A stretch of DNA of 64,000 bases from CSSed11-175R1 sp041685735 (GTDB lineage Bacteria > Actinomycetota > Nitriliruptoria > Nitriliruptorales > Nitriliruptoraceae), in NCBI GenBank assembly GCA_041685735.1, contig JAWLFE010000006.1:1-64000 (forward strand), read 5' to 3'. This document shows, piece by piece, positions 17,772 to 25,797 of the stretch. Position numbers and translations under genes: made by a program. The notes under the pieces were generated by a model. It ran no database searches. It saw nothing but the letters and a program-made list of their open reading frames with translations, and was not told the DNA's origin. The number at the start of each line of letters is the position of its first letter. The stretch's first letter is position 1.

Positions 17772-18750
17772 ATGACGGTCAGCGTCTCCAGCTACGAGAC
17801 GAAGAACGGCCGTCGGTGGCGGATCCGTTTCGATCGCCGCCGGGGTTCAACGCGGACACCGGCGAGGTAGAGCGGCGCCAGACGACCCGACGGGGGTTCC
17901 GCACGCGCCGGGAGGCGGAGCAGGCGCTCCGCGAAGCGCTCGCCGCCGTCGACCATCAGCGCCATGTGGAGATCCGCAAGGACACCCTCGGCGCCTACCT
18001 CCGCAGCTGGGTCGACGGCCTCGCCGTCCGCGAGACGACGCGCACGCACTACCAGCAGCAGATCGAGCTTCGGATCATCCCCCACCTGGGCGGTCTTCGC
18101 CTGCAGGACCTGACAACCGAGCACCTCGACGGCCTGTACCGCCACCTCGAGCGTGCAGGCAGTACCAAGGGCGGGCCACTGGCTGCGACGTCGGTCCGTC
18201 ACGTCCACGGGACGTTGCACACCGCACTGGCCGCCGCGGTGAAGCGCGGCCACGTCACCCGCAATGTCGCGGCCCACGCGACACCCCCGCGCGCGCACCG
18301 CAAGGAGATGCGCGTGTGGTCGGCTGAGGACCTGCGCGCCTTCGTCGCACACGTCCGCAATGATCGACTGGCCGCGATGTGGCAGCTCCTGGCGAGGACG
18401 GGCCTGCGCCGCGGCGAAGCTCTCGGCCTGCAGTGGCGCGACGTCGACCTCGACGCCGCCACGGCCTTCGTCCACCGCAACATGACCGTGGCCAACGGTC
18501 GCACGATGGTCAACGAGACCAAGACCGCTCACGGACGACGCAAGATCGCCCTCGACCCCGCCACGGTCACCGTGCTCCGCCGGCATCGACGCCATCAGCT
18601 CGAGGAGAAGCTCGCAGCCGACGTCGCATGGGAGGAACACGATCTGGTGTTCTACTGGTTCGACGGGCGCCCCATCCACCCCAAACAACCGACCCGCTGG
18701 TTCCGCGAGCACGTCCATGCCGCCGGGTTGCCAGCCATCCGACTCCACGA
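17772..18750 (+). pseudogene. Tyrosine integrase, 5' part, frameshifted and split by the RIT element
   Basis: Start ATG 17772 after GAGGG. The N-terminal arm-binding part (SVSSYETKNGRRWRIRFDRR) is in one frame; from about 17845 the frame shifts to FNADTGEVERRQTT and stays open. The shift is at a run of four G (17842-17845); one more G gives one continuous protein. The SAM-like core-binding domain and the first catalytic Arg (ARTGLRRGEALGLQW) are present. The gene then stops making sense at IRLH-D, exactly where the RIT element begins. Joined across the insertion to the piece at 22124-22310, the protein would be about 386 residues with the full R...HxxR...Y set, a typical phage/ICE integrase. 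Confidence 0.85.
18745..18750. repeat. Left copy of 6-bp flanking direct repeat CCACGA
   Basis: CCACGA directly abuts the left end of the RIT element (TTATGCCGA from 18751). The same six bases abut the right end at 22124-22129. They lie within the integrase codons for L-H-D. A six-base identical core is what tyrosine-recombinase strand exchange leaves at both ends. Confidence 0.75.
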
Positions 18751-18777
18751 TTATGCCGAGGTCCGCGTTATGCCGAC
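18749..18777 (+). repeat. Left 29-bp terminal inverted repeat of the RIT element
   Basis: GATTATGCCGAGGTCCGCG followed by TTATGCCGAC. The exact reverse complement is at 22071-22099, with no mismatch. It contains two copies of the 9-mer TTATGCCGA separated by eight bases. An imperfect inverted match continues inward (GTGGTCAGCGGGG) to a third, oppositely oriented 9-mer near 18822-18831, so the whole terminal repeat is about 85 bp. Confidence 0.9.
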
Positions 18778-18885
18778 CCGTGTGAGAAGCCAGTGGTCAG
18801 CGGGGTGAAAGCCTTGGAATTGTCGGCATAACGCGGCAGCTCGTGTTCATGCTTCTTCTTCTGGATCCCGGAGAAGGAGATGAGG

Positions 18886-20106
18886 ATGGGTAGACCGACC
18901 AGCAGGGTGAGCAGGGTTGTGGTGGCGGGCCCGTTGGCCGCGTTCGCGAAGGCCTTTGCGGCCGAGCTCGAGGCACGTGGCTACACGCGGCGGAGCGCGA
19001 TCGGCCAGTTGCGGCAGGTGGGCCGGTTGTCCTGTTGGCTCGAGACGAACAGCTTGACGGCCACCGACCTGAGCGTCCGACGGGTGGAGGAGTTTCTGGC
19101 GTTCCAGCGGACCGAGGGTGGTTCCCGTTCTCAGTGGTCACGCCCGGGCCTGTTGTGCCTGCTGGATGTGCTTGGGGCGGAGGGAGTGCCGACTGGTGAG
19201 GATCCCGCGGTGTCGTGCTCGCCGACAGCGACGCTGCTGGGATCTTTCGATCATCACTTGCGTATCGAGCGCGGCTTGGCTGCCGGCACGGTGCGCGGAT
19301 ATGTGGGGCATGTCCGCTGGTTCCTGGACAGGCTTGGATCGGCGCCGGCCCTTGATGGCCTGACGGCGGCGGATGTGTCCGCAGCGGTGCTGCGCCGCTC
19401 GGCGAACGTGTCGGTAAGCACCACGCAGTACTTCGTTGCCGCGTTGCGATCGTTCCTGCGGTTCTGCTTCCTCGAAGGGCTCGTGGACCGTGATCTGTCG
19501 CAGGCGACACTTTCTGTGACCGGCCGGCGCCGCTCCTCGCTACCGAAGGGCATCACCAAGCCGGACGCCGATGCGCTGCTGGGCTCGTGCGATCGGCGCA
19601 CCGGGGTCGGGCGACGTGACTACGCCGTGATCCTCGTGCTGCTGCGTCTTGGGCTTCGTCGGGCAGAGGTCGCCAGCCTCAAGCTCGACGACCTCGACTG
19701 GCGGGCCGGAGAGATGGTGGTGCACGGCAAGGGCGCTCGACAGGACCGGCTGCCGCTACCCGCTGACGTGGGTGAAGCGATCGCCGGCTACCTGCAGCGA
19801 GGCAGGCCCACAAGCGACTCTCGACAGCTGTTCCTACAGGCCCGGGCACCGTTTACCCCGATCGCGTCCGGCACGGTGTCCTCGACGGTGCGTCGGGCGT
19901 GCCGGCGGGCGGGAATCGCGGAGGTGGGCGCGCACCGGCTGCGTCACACGGCGGCCTGCGAGATGGCGGCTGCCGGTGTCCCGCTGGTGGAGATCGCCCA
20001 GGTGCTGCGACATCACAGTTTGCAGTCCACGGCCCTCTACGCCCGGGTCGATGTGGAGCAGTTACGGCTGCTGGCCGCGCCGTGGCCAGCAGGTGCGCTG
20101 CGATGA
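18886..20106 (+). CDS. ritA: RIT element tyrosine recombinase A
   Basis: About 406 residues. An AAGGAG site ends at 18880, giving correct spacing to the ATG at 18886 rather than the in-frame ATG at 18880. An N-terminal core-binding (SAM-like) region is followed by the catalytic domain: first Arg in LRLGLRRAEVASL, H-x-x-R in AHRLRHTAACEM, then LRHHSLQSTALY with the nucleophile Tyr. It is the first gene of the trio and overlaps ritB by four bases (ATGA), so the three are probably made in fixed proportion. It should act with RitB and RitC on the repeated 9-mers at the element ends. Confidence 0.92.
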   Translation: MGRPTSRVSRVVVAGPLAAFAKAFAAELEARGYTRRSAIGQLRQVGRLSCWLETNSLTATDLSVRRVEEFLAFQRTEGGSRSQWSRPGLLCLLDVLGAEGVPTGEDPAVSCSPTATLLGSFDHHLRIERGLAAGTVRGYVGHVRWFLDRLGSAPALDGLTAADVSAAVLRRSANVSVSTTQYFVAALRSFLRFCFLEGLVDRDLSQATLSVTGRRRSSLPKGITKPDADALLGSCDRRTGVGRRDYAVILVLLRLGLRRAEVASLKLDDLDWRAGEMVVHGKGARQDRLPLPADVGEAIAGYLQRGRPTSDSRQLFLQARAPFTPIASGTVSSTVRRACRRAGIAEVGAHRLRHTAACEMAAAGVPLVEIAQVLRHHSLQSTALYARVDVEQLRLLAAPWPAGALR

Positions 20107-21029
20107 GCAACCTCAACCTCGACCAGCACGTGGAGGACTACCTGCAGTTGCGCCGCTCGCTCGGGTTCAAGCTGGAGTCGGCCGGCTACCTGCTGCCCCA
20201 GTTCGTGGCCTACCTCGAAACCGCCGGGGCCGCAACGCTCACCAGCGAACTGGCGATCGGATGGGCACGACAGCCAGTTCACGCGCGTCCCAACCACTGG
20301 GCCCAACGGCTCGCCGTTGCCCGCGGTTTCTCCCGCTACCTCCAGACGATCATCCCGGCGACCGAGGTCCCACCGGCAGGGGTGTTCCCCACTCAGCGAC
20401 ATCGCCCCACCCCCTACCTGTGGTCACCGCACGACATCGGTCGGCTGCTCGAGCAGGCCCGGACGTTACGCCCGCCGTTGCGGGCCGCCACCAACGAGAC
20501 GCTGTTCGGACTGCTGGCCACCACGGGCATGCGGATCGGCGAGGCCATCGGACTTGAACGCGGCGACATCGACTTCGACGCTGGTGTCATCACGATCCGC
20601 CAGGCCAAGTTCGACCGGATGCGGCTGGTCCCCCTGCACCCGACGGTCACCGACGCGCTTGGCCTCTACCGGGCAGAACGCGACCGGCTGTGTCCCGCCC
20701 CCCGGTCGCAAGCGTTCTTTCTCTCAAGCGTCGGGACCGTGCTGACCCGCAGCGGCGTTGCCAGGACGCTGCGGCAGCTGACCACATCGATGGGCATCCG
20801 CACCGAGGCCGTCCATCCGCGGGCGCACGATCTCCGACACAGTTTCGCTGTTCAGACCCTGCTGCGATGGCATCGATCAGGGATCGATATCGATGCGGCG
20901 ATGCCACGGCTGTCCACCTACCTCGGCCACATCGCCCCGGCGGACACCTACTGGTATCTGTCCGCTGTCCCCGAGCTGATGGGGCTCGCTGCCCAACGGC
21001 TCGACCTGGCGTTCGGGGAACAGCGATGA
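20103..21029 (+). CDS. ritB: RIT element tyrosine recombinase B
   Basis: About 308 residues, ATG at 20103 overlapping the ritA stop. It has a short core-binding domain and a catalytic domain with TTGMRIGEAIGLERGD (Arg I), AHDLRHSFAV (H-x-x-R) and YLGHIAPADTYWYL (H...Y). It has an extra stretch around LRWHRSGIDIDAAMPRL between the HxxR and H/Y motifs, which is characteristic of the second RIT recombinase in my recollection. Translationally coupled at both ends. Confidence 0.9.
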   Translation: MSNLNLDQHVEDYLQLRRSLGFKLESAGYLLPQFVAYLETAGAATLTSELAIGWARQPVHARPNHWAQRLAVARGFSRYLQTIIPATEVPPAGVFPTQRHRPTPYLWSPHDIGRLLEQARTLRPPLRAATNETLFGLLATTGMRIGEAIGLERGDIDFDAGVITIRQAKFDRMRLVPLHPTVTDALGLYRAERDRLCPAPRSQAFFLSSVGTVLTRSGVARTLRQLTTSMGIRTEAVHPRAHDLRHSFAVQTLLRWHRSGIDIDAAMPRLSTYLGHIAPADTYWYLSAVPELMGLAAQRLDLAFGEQR

Positions 21030-22015
21030 CCGCGCTCGCCCCCACCCTCCAAGCATTTTTCACCGACCGGCTGATCGGGCAACGCCAGGCCAGCCCCCAC
21101 ACCATCGCTGGCTACCGCGACACCTTCCGGCTGCTGCTGCGCTTCGCCACCGAGCAAACCGGCAAGCAACCCTGCGATCTGGATCTCGCCGATCTTGACG
21201 CGCCACTCATCGCCGGTTTCCTCGACCATCTCGAACACGACCGCGGCAACGCCGTCCGGACCCGAAATCACCGGCTCGCCGCGATCCACTCCCTGTTCGG
21301 CTACGCCGCGCTACGTCATCCTGAGCATGCCGCATCGATCCAACGCGTCCTGGCCATCCCCCCGAAACGGTTCGAACGCAACCTCATCACCTACCTCACC
21401 GATGGCGAGGTCGACGCACTGCTGTCCGCCTGCAACCGCGACACGTGGACCGGGCGCCGCGACCACGCCATGTGGGTGCTCACTATCCAGACCGGTCTGC
21501 GAATCTCGGAGCTGACCGGGCTCACCTGCGCCGACGTCACCCTCGGCGTCGGCGCCAACGTCCACTGCATCGGCAAGGGCCGCAAACAACGCCGCACTCC
21601 GCTCACGCCTCTCACCGTCGACGTGCTCGACGCCTGGCTCGTCGAACGTGACGGTGCACCGACCGAGCCACTGTTTCCCACCAGCACCGGACGTCGGCTC
21701 AGCCGCGACGCGGTCGAACGCCGCCTCGCCCACCACACCGCAGCGGCTCGTCAGCGGTGCCCCTCACTGCAGAGCAAACGCATCACCGCACACACCCTGC
21801 GGCACACCGCCGCGATGCGACTGCTGACCGCAGGGGTCGACATCACCATCATCGCCCTCTGGCTCGGACACGAGCAGATCTCGACCACCAACATCTACCT
21901 GCACGCCGACATGGTCCACAAGGAACGGGCCATCGCCCGCGTCACGGCCCCGAACACCACACCCGGCCGCTACCAGCCGACCGACACCTTGCTCGCCTTC
22001 CTCGAAGCTCTCTGA
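21026..22015 (+). CDS. ritC: RIT element tyrosine recombinase C
   Basis: About 329 residues, ATG at 21026 overlapping the ritB stop. Core-binding domain (FFTDRLIGQRQASPHTIAGY) followed by the catalytic domain: QTGLRISELTGLTCAD (Arg I), AHTLRHTAAMRL (H-x-x-R), WLGHEQISTTNIYLH (H...Y). The catalytic set is complete, so all three recombinases appear active. It ends immediately before the right terminal repeat region (first 9-mer TTATGCCGA at about 22016). Confidence 0.92.
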   Translation: MTALAPTLQAFFTDRLIGQRQASPHTIAGYRDTFRLLLRFATEQTGKQPCDLDLADLDAPLIAGFLDHLEHDRGNAVRTRNHRLAAIHSLFGYAALRHPEHAASIQRVLAIPPKRFERNLITYLTDGEVDALLSACNRDTWTGRRDHAMWVLTIQTGLRISELTGLTCADVTLGVGANVHCIGKGRKQRRTPLTPLTVDVLDAWLVERDGAPTEPLFPTSTGRRLSRDAVERRLAHHTAAARQRCPSLQSKRITAHTLRHTAAMRLLTAGVDITIIALWLGHEQISTTNIYLHADMVHKERAIARVTAPNTTPGRYQPTDTLLAFLEAL

Positions 22016-22070
22016 TTATGCCGATCTTCGCGCCCCGGGCACCCCCGCTGACCAGCGGTTTCTTGCCCGC

Positions 22071-22099
22071 GTCGGCATAACGCGGACCTCGGCATAATC
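22071..22099 (-). repeat. Right 29-bp terminal inverted repeat of the RIT element
   Basis: Exact reverse complement of 18749-18777. It carries two inverted copies of the 9-mer (TCGGCATAA) with the same eight-base spacer. Unlike the left copy it is not at the very edge: 24 further bases, including a hairpin, separate it from the CCACGA junction. Confidence 0.9.
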
Positions 22100-22103
22100 C
22101 TGC

Positions 22104-22123
22104 TTGTGCCGATGTCGGCACAA
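22104..22123. repeat. Terminal hairpin at the right end of the RIT element
   Basis: TTGTGCCGA-TG-TCGGCACAA: a perfect 9-bp palindrome with a two-base centre. Each arm is the element's 9-mer TTATGCCGA with A changed to G. The outer arm (TCGGCACAA) abuts CCACGA and is the inverted partner of the left end TTATGCCGA. In a circular intermediate the two would flank CCACGA as 9-bp inverted arms around a 6-bp core, the classical form of a tyrosine-recombinase crossover site. Confidence 0.75.
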
Positions 22124-22129
22124 CCACGA
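22124..22129. repeat. Right copy of 6-bp flanking direct repeat CCACGA
   Basis: Identical to 18745-18750. It marks the right junction between the RIT element and the integrase. Confidence 0.75.
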
Positions 22130-22310
22130 CGTGCGGCACACCTACGCAAGCATCGGTTTGGCATCCGGCGTGCCGATCACCGTCGTCTCCAGACGGCTCG
22201 GCCACGCGTCCATCTCGATCACCCTGGACGTCTACGGCCACTGCCTGCCAGCCGACGACGAGGCAGCGGCGGCCACCGTTGCGGCCGCCATCCTCGGCAG
22301 CCCCGGCTGA
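22124..22310 (+). pseudogene. Tyrosine integrase, 3' part
   Basis: The missing C-terminus of the integrase that starts at 17772: HDVRHTYASIGLASGVP (H-x-x-R), then RRLGHASISITLDVYGH (H and nucleophile Tyr), ending LGSPG. It has no start codon of its own. Its first six bases (CCACGA) repeat those at 18745-18750, and joining the pieces through that repeat keeps frame. The stop lies 92 bases from the 3' end of tRNA-Gln, the usual place for an integrase of an element integrated in a tRNA gene. Confidence 0.88.
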
Positions 22311-22402
22311 CCTCCCACGGAGTTTCGTGGTCACGCCGTGGTCACGAGGCGATGCCGAGAGCCGCTAGAGGTCCCTACGAGGCCGTCTACAGGCGGTTCG
22401 GG

Positions 22403-22477
22403 TGGCTGGGGGGCAGGGGATCGAACCCTGGATTCCAACTCCAAAGGTTGGCGTGTTGCCGGTTACACCACCCCCCA
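22403..22477 (-). tRNA. tRNA-Gln (UUG anticodon)
   Basis: A 75-base cloverleaf on the minus strand. The acceptor stem TGGGGGG pairs with CCCCCCA, the discriminator is G and CCA is encoded. The anticodon stem CCAAC/GTTGG holds the loop CTTTGGA, giving anticodon TTG. The T loop is GTTCGAT-like. The 3' end faces the integrase fragment, so this gene is the likely ancestral attachment site of that element. I found no second copy of the tRNA 3' end within the window. Confidence 0.95.
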
Positions 22478-22572
22478 TCGGGGCCGTAGCACCGCGCGGA
22501 AGGGTAACGCAGGCCGGGCGAGGGTTCGGCCGCCGTCGGCGACGTCAGAGCACGCCACGAGGCGCTGACGCA

Positions 22573-23541
22573 TCACTCACGAACGATCTCCGGACCACCC
22601 GCCGGCGACACCGCCACCTCGACGCGGTCGAAGCGATCCGCGACCACCGCCGCCAGTGATCCCGCGTGCTCCGCCGACTCGGCGAGCCCCACGACCGTCG
22701 GCCCCGACCCACTGATCACCGAGCCCAGCGCCCCCGCGTCGAGCAGCGCCTGCTTGTCAGCGGCCAACTCGGGGCGCAGGTGACAGGCAGCCGCCTCGAG
22801 GTCGTTGTGGAGGGCGGCACCCAGTGCCTCGGCGTCGCCGGTCCGCAGCGCCTGCAGCACCGCATCCGGCTCGACGTCGGAGCGTCGGCCCACCTCGTCG
22901 TGGGCGCGATAGACGTCCGCGGTCGACAGCGGGCGATCGCTGATGCCCACCACCCAGGCGTACGCACCACGCGCGAGGACCTGCGCGGTCGCTGTGCCGA
23001 TTCCCGTTGCCAATGCGGTGCCGCCACCGATGCAGAACGGGACATCGGCGCCCAGCTCAGCGGCCAGCGCACGCAGTTGGTCGCGATCGAGATCGGCCTC
23101 CCACAGGTGGTTGAGCGCCACCAGGGCAGCCGCGGCATCGGCCGACCCGCCGGCCATGCCGGCGGCGACGGGGATCGCCTTGCTCAGATGCAGGCGGGTC
23201 GTCGGTACCTCGGGGAACCCGTCGCGATCGCTGGTGCCGACCCCGATCGCCTCCATCAGACAACGCGCGGCACGCACGGCGAGGTTGGTGCCATCCGCCG
23301 GCACGGCGCCGACCCCGTCCTGGGTGAAGGCGAGTTCCATGAATCGCCGCGCTGCGGGATGCGCCGCGTTGGGACTGTCGAGCCGGGCCTTGACGGTGTC
23401 GTAGATCGACAGCGTCTGCAGGACGGTCACGAGCTCGTGGTAGCCGTCGGGGCGACGGTCACGGATCGCCAGGAACAGGTTGACCTTCGACGGCACCCGC
23501 ACGCGGACGCAGGAGACGGATGTCGACACGTGGTCGTTCAC
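22573..23541 (-). CDS. ispE: 4-diphosphocytidyl-2-C-methyl-D-erythritol kinase
   Basis: About 322 residues, GHMP kinase family. It catalyses the ATP-dependent phosphorylation of CDP-methylerythritol in the MEP isoprenoid pathway. Visible motifs: N-terminal PSKVNLFLAIRDRRPDGYHE, the ATP-binding glycine loop PVAAGMAGGSADAAAAL, and the C-terminal GSGPTVVGL. GTG 23541 is chosen because AGGA lies six bases upstream; the frame further upstream is noise. It follows rsmA on the same strand, as in most actinobacteria (rpf - rsmA - ispE). Confidence 0.95.
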   Translation of the reverse strand: MNDHVSTSVSCVRVRVPSKVNLFLAIRDRRPDGYHELVTVLQTLSIYDTVKARLDSPNAAHPAARRFMELAFTQDGVGAVPADGTNLAVRAARCLMEAIGVGTSDRDGFPEVPTTRLHLSKAIPVAAGMAGGSADAAAALVALNHLWEADLDRDQLRALAAELGADVPFCIGGGTALATGIGTATAQVLARGAYAWVVGISDRPLSTADVYRAHDEVGRRSDVEPDAVLQALRTGDAEALGAALHNDLEAAACHLRPELAADKQALLDAGALGSVISGSGPTVVGLAESAEHAGSLAAVVADRFDRVEVAVSPAGGPEIVRE

Positions 23542-23613
23542 CCTGTTCCTCCCGCTCGGGCCACCGGGCTCTCCCTCCCGCGGCGCACCCATCGTACGGT
23601 GACGCGTGGCCCC

Positions 23614-23637
23614 CTCCTGACGGGCCCGTGTCAGGAG
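23614..23637 (-). terminator. Hairpin between rsmA and ispE
   Basis: CTCCTGAC, an eight-base loop, then GTCAGGAG: a perfect 8-bp stem just downstream of the rsmA stop (23686) and upstream of the ispE start (23541). No T-run follows, so it may attenuate rather than fully terminate. Confidence 0.45.
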
Positions 23638-23685
23638 CCCTGCCGCGACCGGACGGGACCGACAGGCACCGGGCGGCCGATCGGA

Positions 23686-24582
23686 TCAGTCGCGGTCGCG
23701 GAGCGCCAGTCCGAGGGCACGGAACTGCGCGGTCGACAGCGTCTCGGCACGGGCGCCGAGGTCGACGCCCGTGGCCGCGGCCGCAGCATCGAGGTCGCTC
23801 GGGGAGGCGATCGTCCGCAGGGTGTTGCGCAACGTCTTGCGCCGCTGCGAGAAGGCGGCCTCGACCACCTCGGCCAACCAGCGTCGCTCCGCAGCGCCGG
23901 GGGCGTCAGCCCGACGCCGGAGCAGCACCATCACGCTGTCGACGTTCGGTACCGGGTAGAAGACGTTGCGGGGGATCGTGAACGCCACCTCGACGTCCGC
24001 CACGAGGTCGAGCTTGACGCTGATACCAGCCCGGAGGCGATGGCCCGGTCCGGCGCACCAGCGTTCACCGACCTCCCGCTGGACCATGACGAAGGCATCG
24101 GTCAGGGCGGGGCAGTCGAAGGCGTGCACCACCAGGGGAGTCGCCACGTTGTAGGGCAGGTTGGCGACCAGCCGGGCGGTGCCCGGTCCGATCAGTGCTC
24201 CGAGATCGACCCGCATCGCGTCGGCATGGACGAGCTCGATGTCCCCCCGATCGGCGATGCGCGTGCGCAGGACCTCGACGAAGCCGGCATCGATCTCGAT
24301 CGCGATCACCCGACGCACGGCATCTGCCAGCGTCAGCGTCAGCGAGCCGAGTCCCGGACCGATCTCCACGACGGTGTCCGACGGACGCAGGTCGGCCGCC
24401 GCGATGATCCTGCGCACCGTGTTCGGATCGACCACGAAGTTCTGCCCGTCCGACCGGCGCGGCACGAGCCCGTGGGCCGACAGCAGCTGCCGGACCTCGG
24501 GAGGAGTGAGCGGGTCGGTGATGGGACACCTCGCGGGCCGGAGCAGCGGACCGGCGGAGCCTAACGGCGTGCCTCCGCCCAA
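23686..24582 (-). CDS. rsmA: 16S rRNA (adenine1518-N6/adenine1519-N6)-dimethyltransferase
   Basis: KsgA family, which dimethylates two adjacent adenines near the 3' end of 16S rRNA. Motifs: DGQNFVVDPNTVRRI, SAM-binding VVEIGPGLGSLTLTL, VANLPYNVATPLV (the NLPY catalytic motif), and FSQRRKTLRNTL. The start is unclear: homology suggests it begins near 24522 (TDPLTPPEVRQLL), but the codon there is ATC, although GAGG lies seven bases before it. The first standard in-frame start upstream is the TTG at 24582 given here. It lies 5 bases after the rpf stop, so it is co-transcribed. Confidence 0.93.
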   Translation of the reverse strand: MGGGTPLGSAGPLLRPARCPITDPLTPPEVRQLLSAHGLVPRRSDGQNFVVDPNTVRRIIAAADLRPSDTVVEIGPGLGSLTLTLADAVRRVIAIEIDAGFVEVLRTRIADRGDIELVHADAMRVDLGALIGPGTARLVANLPYNVATPLVVHAFDCPALTDAFVMVQREVGERWCAGPGHRLRAGISVKLDLVADVEVAFTIPRNVFYPVPNVDSVMVLLRRRADAPGAAERRWLAEVVEAAFSQRRKTLRNTLRTIASPSDLDAAAAATGVDLGARAETLSTAQFRALGLALRDRD

Positions 24583-24587
24583 CCGGG

Positions 24588-25721
24588 TCAGCGCAGTCCG
24601 AGGTGTCGTGAGCACGCCGGCCACTGCCCCCAGCCGGAGCGCGCCTGGAGGATCTGCGCACGGTAGATCTGCTCCGCCCGCGACGCCTGGTGTGGCATGC
24701 CGCTGCCACCGACCGACCGCCAGGTCTGCGGGTGGAACTGCAGCCCGCCGTAGTACAGGCCGTTGCCGGACACGTTCGACCAGTTCCCGTTGGACTCGCA
24801 CTGCGCCAACCGGTCCCACACGGGATCGTCCGCGGCGGGCGCGCCGGCCGGCCCCTGACGGACCGGTGCACGCGTCCCGTCCAGGACGATCCGAGGAGAG
24901 GGTTCGCGCACGAGTTCCTCCGCCACCAACTCCCGCTCGACCTCGTCACCATCCACGAGCGTCACACGCCACGTGTCGTGGCGCAGGCCGTCCTGGCCCT
25001 CATCCTCGACGCGGGTGGTCCCCCGCGTCAGGTCATCGGTGTCCCGACGGATCTCCCCACGTTCGATGACGACCTCATCGACCTCGTCGATGTAGGCCAC
25101 GCGCTCGATGACGACCTCGTCGACGAACACCAGAGGTGCCTCCAGAGCGACGCTGATGCGATCGTCGTCGCCGAGTTCGATGCCTTCGGCGTCGAGCAGG
25201 CCCGCGACATCCGGGATCAGCGTTTCGACGGCCACGGTGGCGCCGTCGACGGCGACCTCGACCTCCTGCGGGGTCCAGACCTCGATGACATCACCGTCGT
25301 CCACGGACGCATCGAGTCCCGGCGTGACCCTCGCGCCGTCGTCCGGCAATTCCTCCAGATCCGCTTCCGCCAGCACGGCGGCGACGGAATCGACCGGCGC
25401 AACGACCCGACCGACGAACATCCCGTCCACCAGCACGTCGACGGTCGAGGCCCGCGCGACGTCGATGAGCATGCCGCCCTCCACCGGCGCATCGAGGTCC
25501 GGGGTGACCTCGTCGCCACGATCGAGGTCGACGTCCAACCGGTCCAGCACATCGCCGACGGTGTCGACGTAGGTCCGGACCGAGGTCACCTCACCGTCGA
25601 TGTGGACCTCCACGTCGTTCGACCAGGCGAGCAGCACCGCCGTGAGGACACCGAGGCACAGCACCCCCAGCAGGGGGCGCCAACGGAATGACGGGCCCGA
25701 ACGGCCCAGGAGTGAACGCAT
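24588..25721 (-). CDS. Resuscitation-promoting factor (RpfB-like)
   Basis: A 377-residue secreted cell-wall lytic transglycosylase-like protein. A membrane/signal segment (PLLGVLCLGVLTAVLLAW, about 16-33) is followed by three DUF348 repeats (each VxVxVDG, with VRTYVDTVGDVLDRL in the first), a G5-like domain (about 215-285), and the C-terminal Rpf domain. In the Rpf domain WDRLAQCESNGNW holds the catalytic Glu, and YYGGLQFHPQTW and WGQWPACS hold the second cysteine. This is the RpfB architecture, which cleaves peptidoglycan and promotes regrowth from dormancy. It sits between tatD and rsmA, the conserved actinobacterial order. Confidence 0.95.
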   Translation of the reverse strand: MRSLLGRSGPSFRWRPLLGVLCLGVLTAVLLAWSNDVEVHIDGEVTSVRTYVDTVGDVLDRLDVDLDRGDEVTPDLDAPVEGGMLIDVARASTVDVLVDGMFVGRVVAPVDSVAAVLAEADLEELPDDGARVTPGLDASVDDGDVIEVWTPQEVEVAVDGATVAVETLIPDVAGLLDAEGIELGDDDRISVALEAPLVFVDEVVIERVAYIDEVDEVVIERGEIRRDTDDLTRGTTRVEDEGQDGLRHDTWRVTLVDGDEVERELVAEELVREPSPRIVLDGTRAPVRQGPAGAPAADDPVWDRLAQCESNGNWSNVSGNGLYYGGLQFHPQTWRSVGGSGMPHQASRAEQIYRAQILQARSGWGQWPACSRHLGLR

Positions 25722-25797
25722 AGCTGCTCAGCGTAGGTCGGCTGGCTGGCGCCATGCACACCCGGACCGGCCGGTCGGCCAGGTTGGCCAGGTCGGG

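Larger units (their letters stand above)
18751..22123 (+). mobile_element. RIT (recombinase-in-trio) element
   Basis: A complete 3.37-kb element with three tandem, ATGA-overlapping tyrosine recombinases (ritA, ritB, ritC) between long terminal inverted repeats (29 bp perfect, about 85 bp imperfect), inserted in a foreign integrase gene. The outermost 9 bp on the left (TTATGCCGA) and right (TCGGCACAA) are inverted relative to each other with one mismatch, and each abuts CCACGA. Removing the element together with one CCACGA rejoins the integrase in frame as RLH-DVRHTYAS. RIT elements are an established class of bacterial mobile DNA with unknown cargo and mechanism; this copy appears intact. Confidence 0.92.

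Noticed and set aside
17011..22402. Prophage or large integrative island
   Set aside because: Only an integrase remnant, a DUF6429-like gene and the RIT element are present; no structural, replication or transfer genes and no second attachment repeat were seen.
22666..24564. Plus-strand frame spanning ispE and rsmA
   Set aside because: Crosses two clearly recognised minus-strand genes and the gap between them; composition is that of antisense DNA.
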